Of a DNA stretch of 64,000 nucleotides, positions 40,201 through 52,058 are shown one piece after another. Numbering within the stretch: position 1 is the stretch's first letter; each line of letters begins with the position of its first letter. The DNA lies in the NCBI GenBank assembly GCA_963693285.1, contig OY848923.1, forward strand, positions 8,208,451-8,272,450, in the 5' to 3' direction. The position numbers and the translations under genes were made by a program. The stretch comes from Xestospongia muta (Eukaryota; Porifera; Demospongiae; Haplosclerida; Petrosiidae). The notes under the pieces are model-generated. The model was not told the origin of the DNA and searched no databases. It saw nothing but the letters and a program-made list of their open reading frames with translations.

Positions 40201-40685
40201 CAATGTAGCTTTGACTGACAGGAGCTATATTATATGTAGTATTTTGTAAATAGAGTAATCCAAACTAAATAATTGAAATAATTTAATTTATTATCGTAAC
40301 ATGTACACTCCCATACCATTCCATTGCATATAGAGAAAGCTGTCGAACCAATAACTTCATTATCTATAGACTGTATATAACCAGTATAGTAACACAGTCT
40401 GTTAACATTAACTAGAGAAGGACTGATAAACGGATTTATTGAAACATTTAATAGTAATGTCTTCTGCTGAACTGTCAATATAAAATATTTTGTACTGCTA
40501 CTATCTGCAGCTAACTCTCTAGTTTTATCCTCTGGAAAAACGACTACACACAATAGAAAGCAAGCAGCAAATGATGCCTAAATCATAGCAAAGAACTTAC
40601 TTGTCTTCTTGCCTGTAGCTAGAGGAGCTGATTGGACTATTAGCCATGTTGTTGCTGTTATTAGTACAAAGAGAACACGCATCAT
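37213..40685 (-). CDS. ADAMTS-type secreted metalloprotease
   Basis: The start MMRVLFVLITATTWLIVQSA is a signal peptide. A prodomain follows and ends near a furin-like site (YIRLKRHQHK). The reprolysin domain starts VEVAVVADSSLL and has the zinc site HEIGHSLGVYHDGD and the Met-turn region GYFLMSASF. Next come a Cys-rich/disintegrin-like part (CKLLYGNLARNCAKTV, CYHGQCQ) and the first thrombospondin type 1 repeat (WGSWSQWSDCSHSCGNGLQ). A Cys-rich spacer (CYDLGK to CIHDKCVQV) follows. At least two more TSP1-like repeats lead to a terminal Cys-rich PLAC-like module (CCVDIAAPVVCRH, CSHHKTICCESC). About 15 exons. Likely cleaves extracellular matrix; the orthologue is not assigned. Confidence 0.88.
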
Positions 40686-40826
40686 CGATTAGTTCAAATT
40701 ACACGCTGTAACCACAGCGACTTAACAATAGTTTTTATAACTAAACACTTCGCATTAGTATGTTTTCATTATTTCCTGTTATTACAACATCTACATATAA
40801 TATCTATTATTTTTATAACGACAGTA

Positions 40827-41796
40827 TTATTTCCATGCTTCAGGTGCTTGTATAGTAGCTCGTTGTGAAGGTAATGGAGGAAAATATGAATTGTGTGAAT
40901 ATTTGATGGTTGCCATGGTAACTCCAGTACCAACAGCTAATCCTATTCCAAGTGGTATGCTCCGAACTACATAAAAAATGAAATAGTCATAATATAAAAT
41001 AACAATATTACAAAAATTTGTGGTATTTAATTGTGTGTAGAACATGTTGGATACAAACTATTTTGTTTATTAATAATGACAAAGGACATCAATAGAAGAG
41101 TTGCCAAAAGGAATATATTATTGGTCCAATAAATGATGTAATGGGAACTATTCTTTATTAAAATGTTGTAATAGCAACAAACAAAATATCTATCTTGTTC
41201 GATAGCAAACACCATCTGTTACTTACTACATACCCAGCAAACACATGTTTCAAATAACCAATATGGCCAACACCCAGTTATTATAATAGACAATTGAACA
41301 ATAGGATAGAATGTGGTTAGGTGGTCTAACCACAAATGATAATTAATGATAATTAAGAACATACGCAAATCATCCTCCATACCTACTACTCCAAATAAAG
41401 AGCCAGCTAGACTACCTCCTACAAAAGCATTAATATAATCATCTTTATCTCTGATCTTTGCACTTAGACATGACACAGCTGCAAAGGTGGCTAATATTGA
41501 ACCTAATAATCAAATAAATATTTCCATATTTGGAATAACAATGCTATGTACCTCCTAACACACTCCTTCCCAAAATAACTTTAAGAGATTTAAACAGCAT
41601 TGGTGTTGCCGAACCACGAACTTGAGGTAGAAAACACCCTTCGACAGTACCATATACTGCACCTGTTTTATTATGTCATTATGACATCTTTCACATTAAT
41701 TCTACCTGCTAGGAGACCTTTTCCTCCAATATTAAGTGTTTTACCAAAACAATCACTACCTGCTCCATCATGACCCAATGACAACGAGGACACCAT
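40827..41796 (-). CDS. NDUFA11: Mitochondrial complex I subunit NDUFA11
   Basis: NDUFA11 is a membrane-arm accessory subunit of complex I with a Tim17/22-like fold. The reading MVSSLSLGHDGAGSDCFGKT recalls the family's DGTDC start. FKSLKVILGRSVLGGSILAT, CLSAKIRDKDDYINAFVGGS and LAGSLFGVVG follow, then IPLGIGLAVGTGV. The C-terminus APEAWK mirrors the family's LEGWEVF end. A longer intron of about 400 bases (about 40,970-41,370) lies before the last exon. There are several Gly-rich membrane helices. Its promoter is the 48-base spacer to EXOSC10, with CACGTG at 41829-41834. Confidence 0.8.
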
Positions 41797-41828
41797 TTTG
41801 GTGTAGCCACACCCACCGCAACACACCC

Positions 41829-41834
41829 CACGTG
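41829..41834. promoter_or_regulatory. E-box CACGTG in the 48-base NDUFA11/EXOSC10 divergent promoter
   Basis: CACGTG within ccccacgtgtgtgg lies 11 bases before the EXOSC10 start. It is the same E-box seen in the composite modules but lacks the ACGGAAA partner. Confidence 0.5.
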
Positions 41835-41844
41835 TGTGGACGTT

Positions 41845-44238
41845 ATGGAAGAAAGTTTTTTGTCTTATCCTAGTTTGGATTCATTTACTAAAGTATATAT
41901 ATTTTATTGCTCTTATATTTAATATAATAATATATTTTATACTACTCTAGGAATTAGTTAGTGATGTTGTCAAAAGTACTAAACGATGTTCATCTTTGCC
42001 ATCAGCTAATGGAGATGAGTTTGAATATTATTCCAGTTTTCCAGGTTACAAGACGTTTTGCAGTCGAGTTGGAGCTAGATTAAACAAGCTGTCTGTCTTT
42101 ATTTGAATATTCAATTACTAATTATATTTGTATAGGATTGGTCGTGTGTTGGAATATGAACAGGTACAGGTCACATGGCCATCATGTGACCATAATGTTA
42201 TAGCTACTGCTGAAGAAATTGATGAACAATTTGAAACACTTGTTGAAGCTAATGATCATTTATTGGAACGTGTGGTAAGAGTTTTACTTATTTTAAAGAA
42301 GCTTTAGTTTGTGTAGAGTACATATTTAGATCAAGCTAGTGGAGTTAAACGTGATATACTATCTATTGATTCAAGTAAAAGTGATCCTAATGTAGCATCA
42401 TGGAACAAACAGGTAACCTAATTATGATATAATTATATTATTATATATATATAGTTACAAGGATATGGACCTCAATGGAAAACTAATATTCCACGACCTC
42501 AGTTGAAATTTAAAGATATAATTGATAATAGTGATTCTCCGTTTATTCCAGTATTACGTGTTAAACCGAATGCTTTAAAACCTTTGGCTCCAGGTATGGC
42601 TAAAATAAACAAATGTTTGTTTTAAAGTTGTTTAGTGTTTCAGGCACTTCAAAACCCTTGTTCATTACAAGCATTAATTGACAATGCTAAGAAATGGGCG
42701 GAGTCACCAGACAGGTTAGCTAGACTTATTAATGTCATAAATTTCATGTACATATATATATATATAAATTAGGTTTCTCCATCCTTACCAATATGAGATT
42801 AAAAACTTTCAACCTCGCAGTGACCAGCTTGTTTTATCAGAACCACAAGTATAATATAATTAATTATAATGTAATTAATGTTCTAATTATAAGGATCCTT
42901 GTGAGTTGTCTAATACTCCTCTTGTAATGGTAAGTACAGAAGATAGACTGCAGGAAATGCTTCAAGAATTAAAACAAGTTAATGAAATTGCTGTAGATTT
43001 AGAAGTAAGTATATAATCCTAACATAGTTTATTTGTATAGGCACATTCGTATAGATCATTTCAAGGATTTGTGTGTTTAATGCAAGTTTCTACTAGAACA
43101 TGTGACTACATTGTTGACACTTTAATCTTAAGACATCACATGTTTTGTTTAAATGAAGTGTTCACTGATCCTAAAATTGTGAAGGTAGACATAATTCTTA
43201 AGATTTAAAGCTCCACCCACTTAATTAGGTGATGCATGGAGCTGATTGGGATGTTCTGTGGTTACAACGAGATTTTGGTATCTATATTGTCAACTTGTTT
43301 GATACCGGTCAAGCAAGTCGTCTGTTGAATTTACCTCGTTTTTCTTTGGCTTTCTTATTGCAATATTGTTGTAATATAACTGTTGATAAACATTATCAAT
43401 TAGCTGATTGGAGAATAAGGTGAGTACCATATCTATTAAGTATATTTTATATGTAATATGTAGACCTTTGCCACCTGATATGATAAAGTATGCTCGTGAA
43501 GATACTCATTATTTATTATATATTTATGATCGTATGCGTAATGAGTTAATACGACGTAGCAATAAACATAATAATCTTTTAATGGCATTGATGGAAGCCA
43601 GTCAAAATTTATGTCTCAAACAATATGAGAAACCAACATTTCACAAAGATGACTACTTGAAACTGTACAAAAAGTTTAAGCGACCCTTAAATTCACAGCA
43701 GGTATTAAACATTAGTTACTAGATAGTGTGTTACTTGTCCTAATGTAGTTGTATTGTTTAAAATTATTATATGAGTGGCGTTGGCAATTAGCATGCCAAG
43801 AAGATGAGAGTACAGGCTATGTCTTACCAAATCACATGTTATTTCAAGTACGTGAATCATATGAAGTAAAGTATAATTATATTAGTTCTAGTTAGCAGAA
43901 ATATTACCTCGTGAAACTCAAGGTATTTTAGCATGCTGTAGTCCTGTTCCAATTTTATTAAGACAACAATTAAATGAAGTACATCGCATTATAACAATGT
44001 CAAGAGAATCTACAATTGTGTGTGATAAATAATGTGTGTGTATGTTGTCATATATTTGTTATACAGAATGAAGATCAAATATCAACAAATATGGTAGAAG
44101 TAGCAACTACTAGCAGTGAGATAGCATCAATTATAGAGGATGACCCTGATAATGAAGAGGATTATATTACTACATTTGGACCACCTGTTAATAACAAGAA
44201 CAAACCTACAATTGTATTAAAAGTAATTATCCCTATAA

Positions 44239-44274
<36 letters not shown>

Positions 44275-44881
44275 CTATTTATTTTAGAATGTTACTGTGT
44301 GTCCTCCATTAATACAAGACAAGTTTGCTATTATTCAAGAAGGATTTAAAAATGCTTTATCGCTTGTAAGATAAAATATTATTTTTTTTTATTTCTTGTT
44401 TAGTTTGTAGCACCAGTACAATATGATGACAGTATTGTACTACAGAAAAAGTAAGATATTGTAATATTAACTGAAATTATATATATTTTGGTTAGCTTTA
44501 GAACACCTGAAACTGAGAAAACCACACCTACAAAAGAGACTACTGAGAAAGTCCATATTGACCAGGCCACACCCATTTCAGTTACTAAAGTGAAGAGACC
44601 AATGCCTTTAAGTAGTGAATCTGGTCCACAAATGAAGAAACCTCGTACAGAGGAAATGAGAGATTTTGAGTCGTTTGATTATAACAAAACTACTTTTACA
44701 AACAGTGTTACAGGTATATCTCCTCTTTATCAAGTTTATATTAATTTTAATTATTATAGGATCATCTGATGTTATACCATTTAACAATAAAACTACTAAA
44801 GATAAATCTTCTAGTGTACCAAGATCTAAAGTTAAGATGAAATTGTCAAACAAATCTGGAACATTTAGGAACCAGAAATAA
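41845..44881 (+). CDS. EXOSC10: Nuclear exosome 3'-5' exoribonuclease EXOSC10 (RRP6)
   Basis: EXOSC10 trims and degrades RNA in the nucleus. An N-terminal cofactor-binding domain is visible ([29 protein letters not shown]). The DEDDy nuclease motifs are present: [20 protein letters not shown] (Asp, Glu), [20 protein letters not shown] (Asp) and [20 protein letters not shown] (Tyr, Asp). The HRDC domain follows ([33 protein letters not shown]). The C-terminus is acidic then Lys-rich ([25 protein letters not shown]). About 17 exons. An intron at about 44,239-44,273 is a pure AT dinucleotide run. Confidence 0.95.
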
Positions 44882-44916
44882 TACAATAATATACTATAAC
44901 TGTTTAATGAAGAGAG

Positions 44917-45533
44917 TTAACTTTCCAATGCTTTGACAAGAGCTTCGTATAACTCAACACCAAGTTGTGCTTCAGCCTTACTTAGGTCAGTGGTAGCTGA
45001 AGCAAGCTGCTGTTGACTTTGTTCTAAACCTTGACGAGCTGACTAAAAGAAAGAGAAGAACAATAGAATATATATTATATGATATTATACCTGCAAATCA
45101 AATTGATCTAATGGATATGCTTCTTCTGCTAATACTTGAACTGAACTGTCAGCATTAATTGTCACTGAACCACTACTAGCTAGATTGATGTTAGAAGCAG
45201 ACATATAACGTACCAACAAACTCACCAAAATATTTAGAAATGGTGTCGTCACTATACACACTTATAAGACCTGGCTTAAGGACTGCAATAGATGGGACAT
45301 GATTGGGCAGAATACCAAAAATACCAGTAGTTGTTGGTAGATCAACTTGACGAACATAAACATCATGATAAAAGGCCTAAAAGAATGAGCATTAAATAGA
45401 ATAAGATGGTTATTACCTTTGTTGGTGATGCAAACGTTAAAGGCATCCCTTCTCCATTAGAATAATATCTCTTTATGCTTGCAAAAGCATTTCTGATATA
45501 CCACTGTCTTCTCAATACTCCAGTAGCTGACAT
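44917..45533 (-). CDS. ATP5F1D: Mitochondrial ATP synthase subunit delta
   Basis: This is the delta (bacterial epsilon) subunit of the F1 central stalk. MSATGVLRRQWYIRNAFASI is a mitochondrial presequence. Conserved parts are MPLTFASPTKAFYHDVYVRQ, VDLPTTTGIFGILPNHVPSI, LKPGLISVYSDD, YMSASNINLASSGSVTI and the C-terminal helices ending ELYEALVKALES. Three to four exons. ATG 45533 is the first ATG; the open frame extends only a few codons further. An NRF1 palindrome lies 16 bases upstream, fitting a respiratory-chain gene. Confidence 0.93.
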
Positions 45534-45548
45534 CTCCAACAGCAAAAT

Positions 45549-45560
45549 TGCGCATGCGCA
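45549..45560. promoter_or_regulatory. NRF1 palindrome TGCGCATGCGCA before ATP5F1D
   Basis: TGCGCATGCGCA is a perfect match to the NRF1 consensus YGCGCAYGCGCR and very unlikely in AT-rich DNA. It lies 16 bases upstream of the ATP synthase delta start codon. NRF1 is the classical activator of nuclear respiratory genes. Confidence 0.8.
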
Positions 45561-45620
45561 GTTAATGCAGCAGGATTGTCACTATTAAAATTCTCATTAT
45601 TAATAAATATTAAAAATTAA

Positions 45621-46268
45621 TTATGTTGTTGTTGACTTCAGAGAGGATTGTTTTTGTGCCACTGTAATAAAATATAATAAATTAATATATTACAATCAAT
45701 TACTTTACTTTGTTGAAATTGCATTCTCTTTTTTGTGTACAAGTGCCAATGAAGTAATTGCTGTTCTTCAATAAACTTGGAACATTGGACGTTTGCTAAT
45801 TCACGTCTAAATGATTCTGATTGAAGCAAGTCCAGGAAATGCAGACATTGTGGATATCTATAGTATATAATGTAAGTTTCCATAATAATGTTGATGATAC
45901 GTGAAATTGATAAAAGGCAACCAACATCTTTGTTAATATTGTAGACAACTACTACTTACATTAAAGATCGAACATTACATTCACATTGTAATGATTATTA
46001 TCTTACTTTAAAAAATGACAGTAGTCTTGTTGCTTCCAATAGAGGAGATAGTTAAGATAATTAATGAATTCTTTCTCTTTGAAATAGCCTCTTTGAGCTA
46101 AAACTGTAAACAATTAACAAAAGTTATAATATTATAACTTACAATTTAGATAATGAGGATTAGCAAGACATTGAACAAACTCAAGTTCTATTTCAAATCT
46201 TTGACTCTCGTAATCTGTAAAGAATACTTTAAGATTTATAAAGAAATATACACGAACTCACCCTCCAT
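45621..46268 (-). CDS. MED31: Mediator subunit 31
   Basis: MED31 is one of the most conserved Mediator subunits and contacts RNA polymerase II. The first exon is only ATGGAGG. Next are ESQRFEIELEFVQCLANPHY, AQRGYFKEKEFINYLNYLLY, YPQCLHFLDLLQSESFRREL and NVQCSKFIEEQQLLHWHLYT. All match the human protein. The last exon gives MAQKQSSLKSTTT. About 125 residues, normal size. Divergent from NIPSNAP with 58 bases between start codons. Confidence 0.95.
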
Positions 46269-46326
46269 TATTAGGGAGAGTGTCACATGACTTAACACAC
46301 CCACTTACTGGGCACTTAGTCTCAAC

Positions 46327-47502
46327 ATGGCTCTAGTTAGAAGTTGTCGTTTATTTCATTCCAACAGGTATCTCTCAGTTAGAACATTTTTTGGCTCAAT
46401 CAAAGATGGACGTAAAGTATCTCAGAGTAAAGTACTAGGAGATGTCTCTTCTCAGATATTTGAGTTGCAAAGTGAGTATATTAATTCGCTTTTTTGTTAT
46501 CAGTCTAGTTTCTACTAGTACATGATATTAAACCAAAGCATATGAGGGAATATTTGGAAGGAGCGTGAGTAGTAATGCTTTAGTTAAACAGTTAAATGAA
46601 TTTATTGTCTAGTGCTGAACATTTAGTGGGTGTGTCAAAACGAGAGAACATCCCTGTTGAATTGATTGGTAGTTGGACTACAGAGATAGGACCAGTGATA
46701 GATCAAGCTGGTAATACTTGTCAATGTAATTGTGTTTTGATTGTTTTTAATTCAGTTCATTTGTGGTGTTATAAAGGGGGGTATGCTACAATGGATAGTG
46801 TCTGGAAAATTTTGAAGAATGACAAGGTATAAGGAATTATTTTAAGATCTAGGACTTTGAAATTTTGTTAGACATGGCAAGACTATCAAAGTGATGTTAT
46901 GACACAAGTGGTTTCTCGAAGTAGTCAAGTTATGGTGGCATTTACATTTTGGGATCCATCAGCTTTGAAGTCTGAAGAACGTCGAGGTCTTTATGAATTA
47001 CGAAGCTATACACTTAAAGTAAATCATATTGTGCTACTACTAGTATCATATTGTACTACTCTTATATTATTGTAGGCTGGAGCACTTATCGAGTGGGGAC
47101 ATACTTGGTATGAGAGTTTACTTGTACACCTGTACAATGTATAATGACAATTTATGTACTGTTAGGATGCAAGGTATTAAATATAGAGGAAAAGAAGAAG
47201 CTGTTGGAGGATGGTTCTCACAAATAGGACAGATGCATGTTGCTCATCATTTATGGGGTACTAAGTGTTTTACTGAACAATAACTACAATAACTATTATA
47301 ACAGGTTATAAAAATCTTGTTGATCGTCATGAAACACGACAGGCAGCCTGGCAAATGCCAGGATGGGATGAATGTGTGTTAAGAACAGGTAAACATGACC
47401 CAATAGGTTGGTATTTGAAATTAATTGCTTGTTATAGTACCATTGATACGTCATATGGAAACAAAGATCCTATCTCCTACTAAATATTCTCCATTGCAAT
47501 GA
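46327..47502 (+). CDS. NIPSNAP: NIPSNAP family mitochondrial protein
   Basis: NIPSNAP proteins sit in mitochondria and signal damage for mitophagy. [20 protein letters not shown] looks like a presequence. Later exons give [63 protein letters not shown] and [20 protein letters not shown]. The end is [47 protein letters not shown], as in human NIPSNAP1/2 (PLVRHMESRIMIP). About eight exons. It is the last clearly intact conserved gene before the repeat-rich right part. Confidence 0.92.
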
Positions 47503-49383
47503 TCATTGTCACTTTTTTTGTTGTTAAAATTTGTTAACTCAAACTTTTATGAAGAAAATTATTAGTATAGTACTATTTAATATTGTGTCCTTAAAATAAT
47601 TAATCTCATTGAAACGCATATGAACATCATAACGGCAAAAGGCATTAACAAACTGCCAATGACAGGACATTGTCCCTTCACAAGATCAGTGTACAATTGA
47701 GAAGTTAATATTAGAAGTACCTGAAGATGTTACACCTACTGAAATAAAATGAAGGCTCACCTCTTTCCTTATCTCAACCTCCTTTTGAGAAGAATGTTTT
47801 CCAACAAAACTATCTCCACTACAAAAGCTATGCAATGAATCAGTGACATGTGTTGTAGTATTTTATTGCTACAGTTACAAATAACTAAGTATTACTAACA
47901 ATTGTCTGTATAGAATAGAGGCTGGCTTAAGGTAGTGATCATATTACCATTGGAATATTGTGGTTTACAAGTGTTAGAGTAATGTGTAAATTATATCAGC
48001 CATTGCATAGACGTGGTGCTATAAAAGTCAATTAAAGACTAATGCTGAGAATTGCAATTATGATGAGACCAAACTGGAAAGTTGAGGTTTTCTGTAAATA
48101 TGTTAGGTTTTATGGTTTAGTGATTAAGGTTTAGGGTTATCTATAACAAAACAGATTATCTAGTGTTAGCTACAAACTGTACTCACCTCTTTTCTTATCT
48201 CAACCTCATTTTGAGAAGAACGTCATTCTCATTTATACAGTCAATGCAATAATCTTGTGTAGCCAATATCTTACACTAAGTAGGTTTGAAAATGTAAAAC
48301 TATTATTAGTAAAATTAGCAGCATTGTTCAATATTGTAGTAACATAGCGTGTGTCCATTATAAAAGAATATTGTATGTCAGTTCTGTGATTCCAATCTTA
48401 ATTATCCTCAGCAGTTTCACTCACTTTTCTTAAGAATATCAAATGTTATATCAACACAATTGATTGTCTGGTATTCAAGCCTATCTAGTATATTTTACAA
48501 TATTGGACACTCCTTAGGAGGAGCAGAGGTGGTCTGTTATGTATATTTACAATGCAATATAGTTTGATCTTGTATATCATGTAGCCAGATTGGCTTTGAC
48601 CTCATGTAATAACAAGAATTGTGTATGCATTGTAGATATGATTCAGTATATAGATGATTTAATAGAGTATTCACTAGTTTTATAAGTCTTATCGCATCAG
48701 CACATATAGAGGAATCTGTGTTTGTAATAATTCTGTAACAGTTTCTTTAATAGTCTAATATACGTTTTGTAAGTTAGCTATATGTATATACAAATACCAA
48801 TAGATACATGTCATGTATATGTATAGAATGGCTTACCATGTTACTATGGTGACATAGTTTATGATGACATGGTTAGGATACAAGTTACCTTCTCATTTTA
48901 GTCAGATCCACCTTGAATGTAAAGTAGATTTGATTATATTAGAGTACTCATTGTCTATACTCGCAAATAGATGACATAAATGTACCTCTAACCTCTTATT
49001 CTACCTGTATATATTATGTACATGTAAAATAATAGATCTTTTTAGTTTTTTTGCAGACTAGCAAGCAAAGTATTTGAATGCAACGAATTCTGTATGCTCT
49101 ATTTATTATGAAGTTACTTACTTGTTTGCAGCTGCTAAATAACATCCTGGAGATCATTTAAGTAGATTATAGTTTTCTTAAGTGACCACACATCATCTGA
49201 TAAGTGTTTTTTCAAGTGGTTCTATAGACATTTGGCTCGTTTTTGGACCTCAAAGTTTTCACTTCAATTCAGGTGAAAATTTTAATTATATGTTAAGTAA
49301 TAAGTGTGAATATTGTAAAAGAACAAAAAATAAATTAAAAATGGTAGAATATAAACATCAATCTACTTTATAGTAAAATAAAC
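47503..49383. other. Gene-free repetitive region at the left end of duplicated unit A
   Basis: From about 47,783 this matches 57,662-59,642 in unit B. Bases 47,783-47,850 correspond to the 3' end of the papain-like pseudogene at 57,662-57,730, so a trace of that gene is present here too. The block ctcacctctttcttatctc plus tttgagaagaa occurs at 47,757, again at 48,182 and again at 58,086. I see no coding region. Confidence 0.6.
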
Positions 49384-49795
49384 ATGGCAAAAAGACCTAG
49401 GATTTTGACAGCAGAGGATGTAATCCATGAGCACGATAGAGATGACTATTTCCTTGAACTAGATGATCCTCAAGAGCCAATTATGTCTAGAAGTGATGAT
49501 GATTTCAGCAATTTGGAAGATATTAATGAGGATGATGAAGAAGGTTATTTATTCATATCAACAACAAAGTGATATCTGTGGTTAGTATCTACCAGTATAG
49601 CAACTTTTTAATCTTATTTTTTTAGAAAATCCATACCATAGCTCTATCTTACATCCATCTATGTCAGTTTACAACCACACATCACAGCAACCAAACAATT
49701 GTTCATCACTATCCTCTACTATACAAACATCTCAATCATTAATACTTCCTCTAATTCAATCAACTATTGTTCAAACATCAACCTTTATTAATTAA
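49384..49795 (+). CDS. Small acidic two-exon protein, copy A
   Basis: Exon 1 is 49,384-49,543 and exon 2 is 49,626-49,795, giving 109 residues. The start is basic (MAKRPRILTAEDVIHE), then very acidic (DDPQEPIMSRSDDDFSNLED, INEDDEEEN), then a Ser/Thr/Gln-rich tail ending QSTIVQTSTFIN. Copy B at 59,643 has identical exon lengths and an intact frame, with mostly conservative changes. The basic start and the SDDDFSNLED run recall the N-terminus of PiggyBac-derived proteins, but no transposase core is present; that link is a guess. The intron is 82 bases. Confidence 0.6.
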
Positions 49796-49898
49796 CGGAA
49801 TTGCGCATTGCGCGTAATATTGTACTTGAGACGTAAGAGAAAGTAACGTGTTTTGTATTTCACTAGTTGGCTAGTCTTCTAACGCGCTACAGCAGCCA

Positions 49899-51132
49899 AT
49901 GAAACTACTCAACGAGGGTTTAGAAGTGTTCCTGCTATCTTTGCAAATAGTTTTAAGGTAAATGAGTGAGTTTTGTAAGCGTGTTGAGACACCTTTAGCG
50001 TACAAGCATTAGTATGTAAATATACTTTCGTTGTTGTATACTTATGTATAACGAGTATGTGTTAGTAGATGTTGATCATATTGCTATATTATAGCTTGTA
50101 TTAATGATGATAAAGTAAGATAACGTTCAAATGATGTTTATAAGGTTGTAAAGCAAATTTACTATTTGTCTTATGATAAAGTAGGAATCAATCTCTTTCT
50201 AGCTTCCAAATGTGGTATAAATACGTTTTGCATTCCTAACATCTCCAGTAGGTGTATGTAAACTGTCTTCTATTATTGTAACACAGGTTATATTTGCTCC
50301 ATGTTCCTTCATCTAATAGTGTGACATTACTTGATAATGAACTTGAGGGACTGAAAAAGATAGCAAGACTTGCAACTGTTTTAATTGCCAATAACTTTGT
50401 CCTAACTTTGAGGAAAGACATAGCAGTTCTTTCTGAAGGTATGTATGTGATATAATATATGCATTTGCTATAGCAAAATCTACTAGATGTTTACAACACA
50501 CTGATATAGATTTTCATTTCTTAGTCAGAGACAATAGATTATGATCAACACTTCTCATGTACATGCTTTGCTCTATTATGTTAAAAGGACATGTTTTTTA
50601 AAATTGTCCTTTTGTCTTTGCAAGAAGCAGTATAGTTTTTTTTCAACAATTACGTGTATAACTTCCATCACAACATTACCACCTAATCCCATTTCATTAC
50701 ATGAGTAATCAACGTTAAAGTGTTATAAAATTTACTGCTCTTAAATGTTGAATAAAGAAAATCCCCAAACTTGATCAGTAAATTAACACGTGTAAATTGT
50801 AGTATACTGAATCAGTATACTATGAAAGTACGAATCACATGAATACATACAGGTTGCCGCCATAATGTTAAACTACACATTGCAGCTGCAAGAATCAAAG
50901 AAGGATTGAGGTCTCTCATTCTACCTTACAAGGTTAATATGTTTTTAATTCACAGGTATTAATGGAGTAGAACATAATTATAGTTAGGTTTATATTCTAA
51001 TTCCTGGATAATGAAGAATATGTAAGAATGTTTTATACTAATTTAATCTTGTGTTTTCTCACTGTGTATCAGGATTGTAATGAGTTTGTAAAACTGGTTA
51101 GCCAAATGTCTGTGTCAGTAGGAACAGCCTGA
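49899..51132 (+). CDS. Four-exon small protein, copy A (116 aa, no known family)
   Basis: I assembled exons 49,899-49,957, 50,287-50,438, 50,853-50,932 and 51,073-51,132. All have GT..AG borders and matching phases. The protein starts MKLLNEGLEVFLLSLQIVLR, continues LDNELEGLKKIARLATVLIA, NNFVLTLRKDIAVLSEGCRH, NVKLHIAAARIKEGLRSLIL and ends EFVKLVSQMSVSVGTA. It is mostly helical by composition. Unit B keeps all four exons with the same lengths and splice sites, which supports a real gene. No family recognised. A GC-rich dyad (gcgcattgcgc, an imperfect NRF1-like site) lies about 95 bases upstream. Confidence 0.5.
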
Positions 51133-51170
51133 CGTCTAAACATATTTGTAAGAATCCATTTTATTTAATA

Positions 51171-51563
51171 TTGTTCTATTATTTGTCAATATGTATCTCA
51201 GACTACAGTAAGACTACAGATGAGAGGTTAGTCAAACATGATGTGTACTCTTTATTTGTCAATAAGAATAGGTTTGTGTTTTATAGCAGTACTTTATTAC
51301 ATAACTGTGTCTCCTATTACCTTGATACAAGGTATACATATAAATTCTGTATTAATTTGTGTATTAATCAAGAAGTATTTAAGTGCGGACTGATAGTAAC
51401 AAGAGCTTTCAATAAAGCGAATGATTTACAGGTAAGACTCTTGTCAACTCATTATTGTTGTGTTGTCTCTTTCTTTATAGAATTATATGCTAGTCCTATC
51501 TGTTGGATAACAATGAAAGGTTACCAAATATTGATTAGTTATAAGCAGCTTTATACAATATAA
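51171..51563 (+). other. Conserved 130-codon ORF, copy A (probably spans exons)
   Basis: The ORF includes SDYSKTTDERLVKHDVYSLF and FKCGLIVTRAFNKANDLQ and is kept almost unchanged in copy B (61,807-62,238). It contains a strong intron signature (gtaagactcttg ... tttctttatag at 51,431-51,479). If spliced, the product would end DLQNYMLVLSVG. It may therefore be the 3' exons of a transcript, coding or not, rather than a simple ORF. Confidence 0.35.
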
Positions 51564-51950
51564 TAGATACAAGATCACTTCCAGAGTCTTTGGTGTTATG
51601 AGTGCTGCTATCAGATATAACATGGTAACATAATGTAGAAACACACTCAATAATATTCAGTGATGATGTGATTTCTTATTCTATGGGGAGTTTTGCTTTG
51701 TGTCTGTGTTAACTAGTGAAACAATCTGGACATTTTGTTATATTTGTGTAATGATTACTAAAGGTACATATAGTTTATGCTGTTAGTAAAATTGAAATAA
51801 CACTGTATAACATAATATCGTGTTTGTTTTATCTTTTGAGTCACATACACACACATACAGGTTAACGACTTCATAAAGTGTAAGTTTCATATTTGTTAAT
51901 AAGACTGTAAATAATACTTTGGTAATTTTGTTATGTGATATGATGCTGCT

Positions 51951-51993
51951 AAATATACAACTGTCGAATGTACCACTCTCAAATGATATACTG
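51951..51993 (+). repeat. Left arm of 43-base inverted repeat flanking the exon/intron array (unit A)
   Basis: The arm begins aaatatacaactgtcgaatg. Its reverse complement recurs at 52,801-52,843 with 41 of 43 bases matching. The arms enclose the 261-base tandem array. Unit B has the same left arm at about 62,629-62,671. Confidence 0.8.
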
Positions 51994-52058
51994 TCAATAT
52001 TATTGTAATGTAATGTTAGCCTATATTACATAATTATTCTCTATTCTTTTTTATATAG

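Noticed and set aside
41027..41215. Minus-strand ORF of 62 codons
   Set aside because: It lies in the long intron of NDUFA11 and has no domain or splice support.
50236..50501. Minus-strand ORFs in units A and B (also 60,460-60,762)
   Set aside because: They are antisense to exon 2 of the four-exon gene, whose splice sites and phases are conserved on the plus strand.
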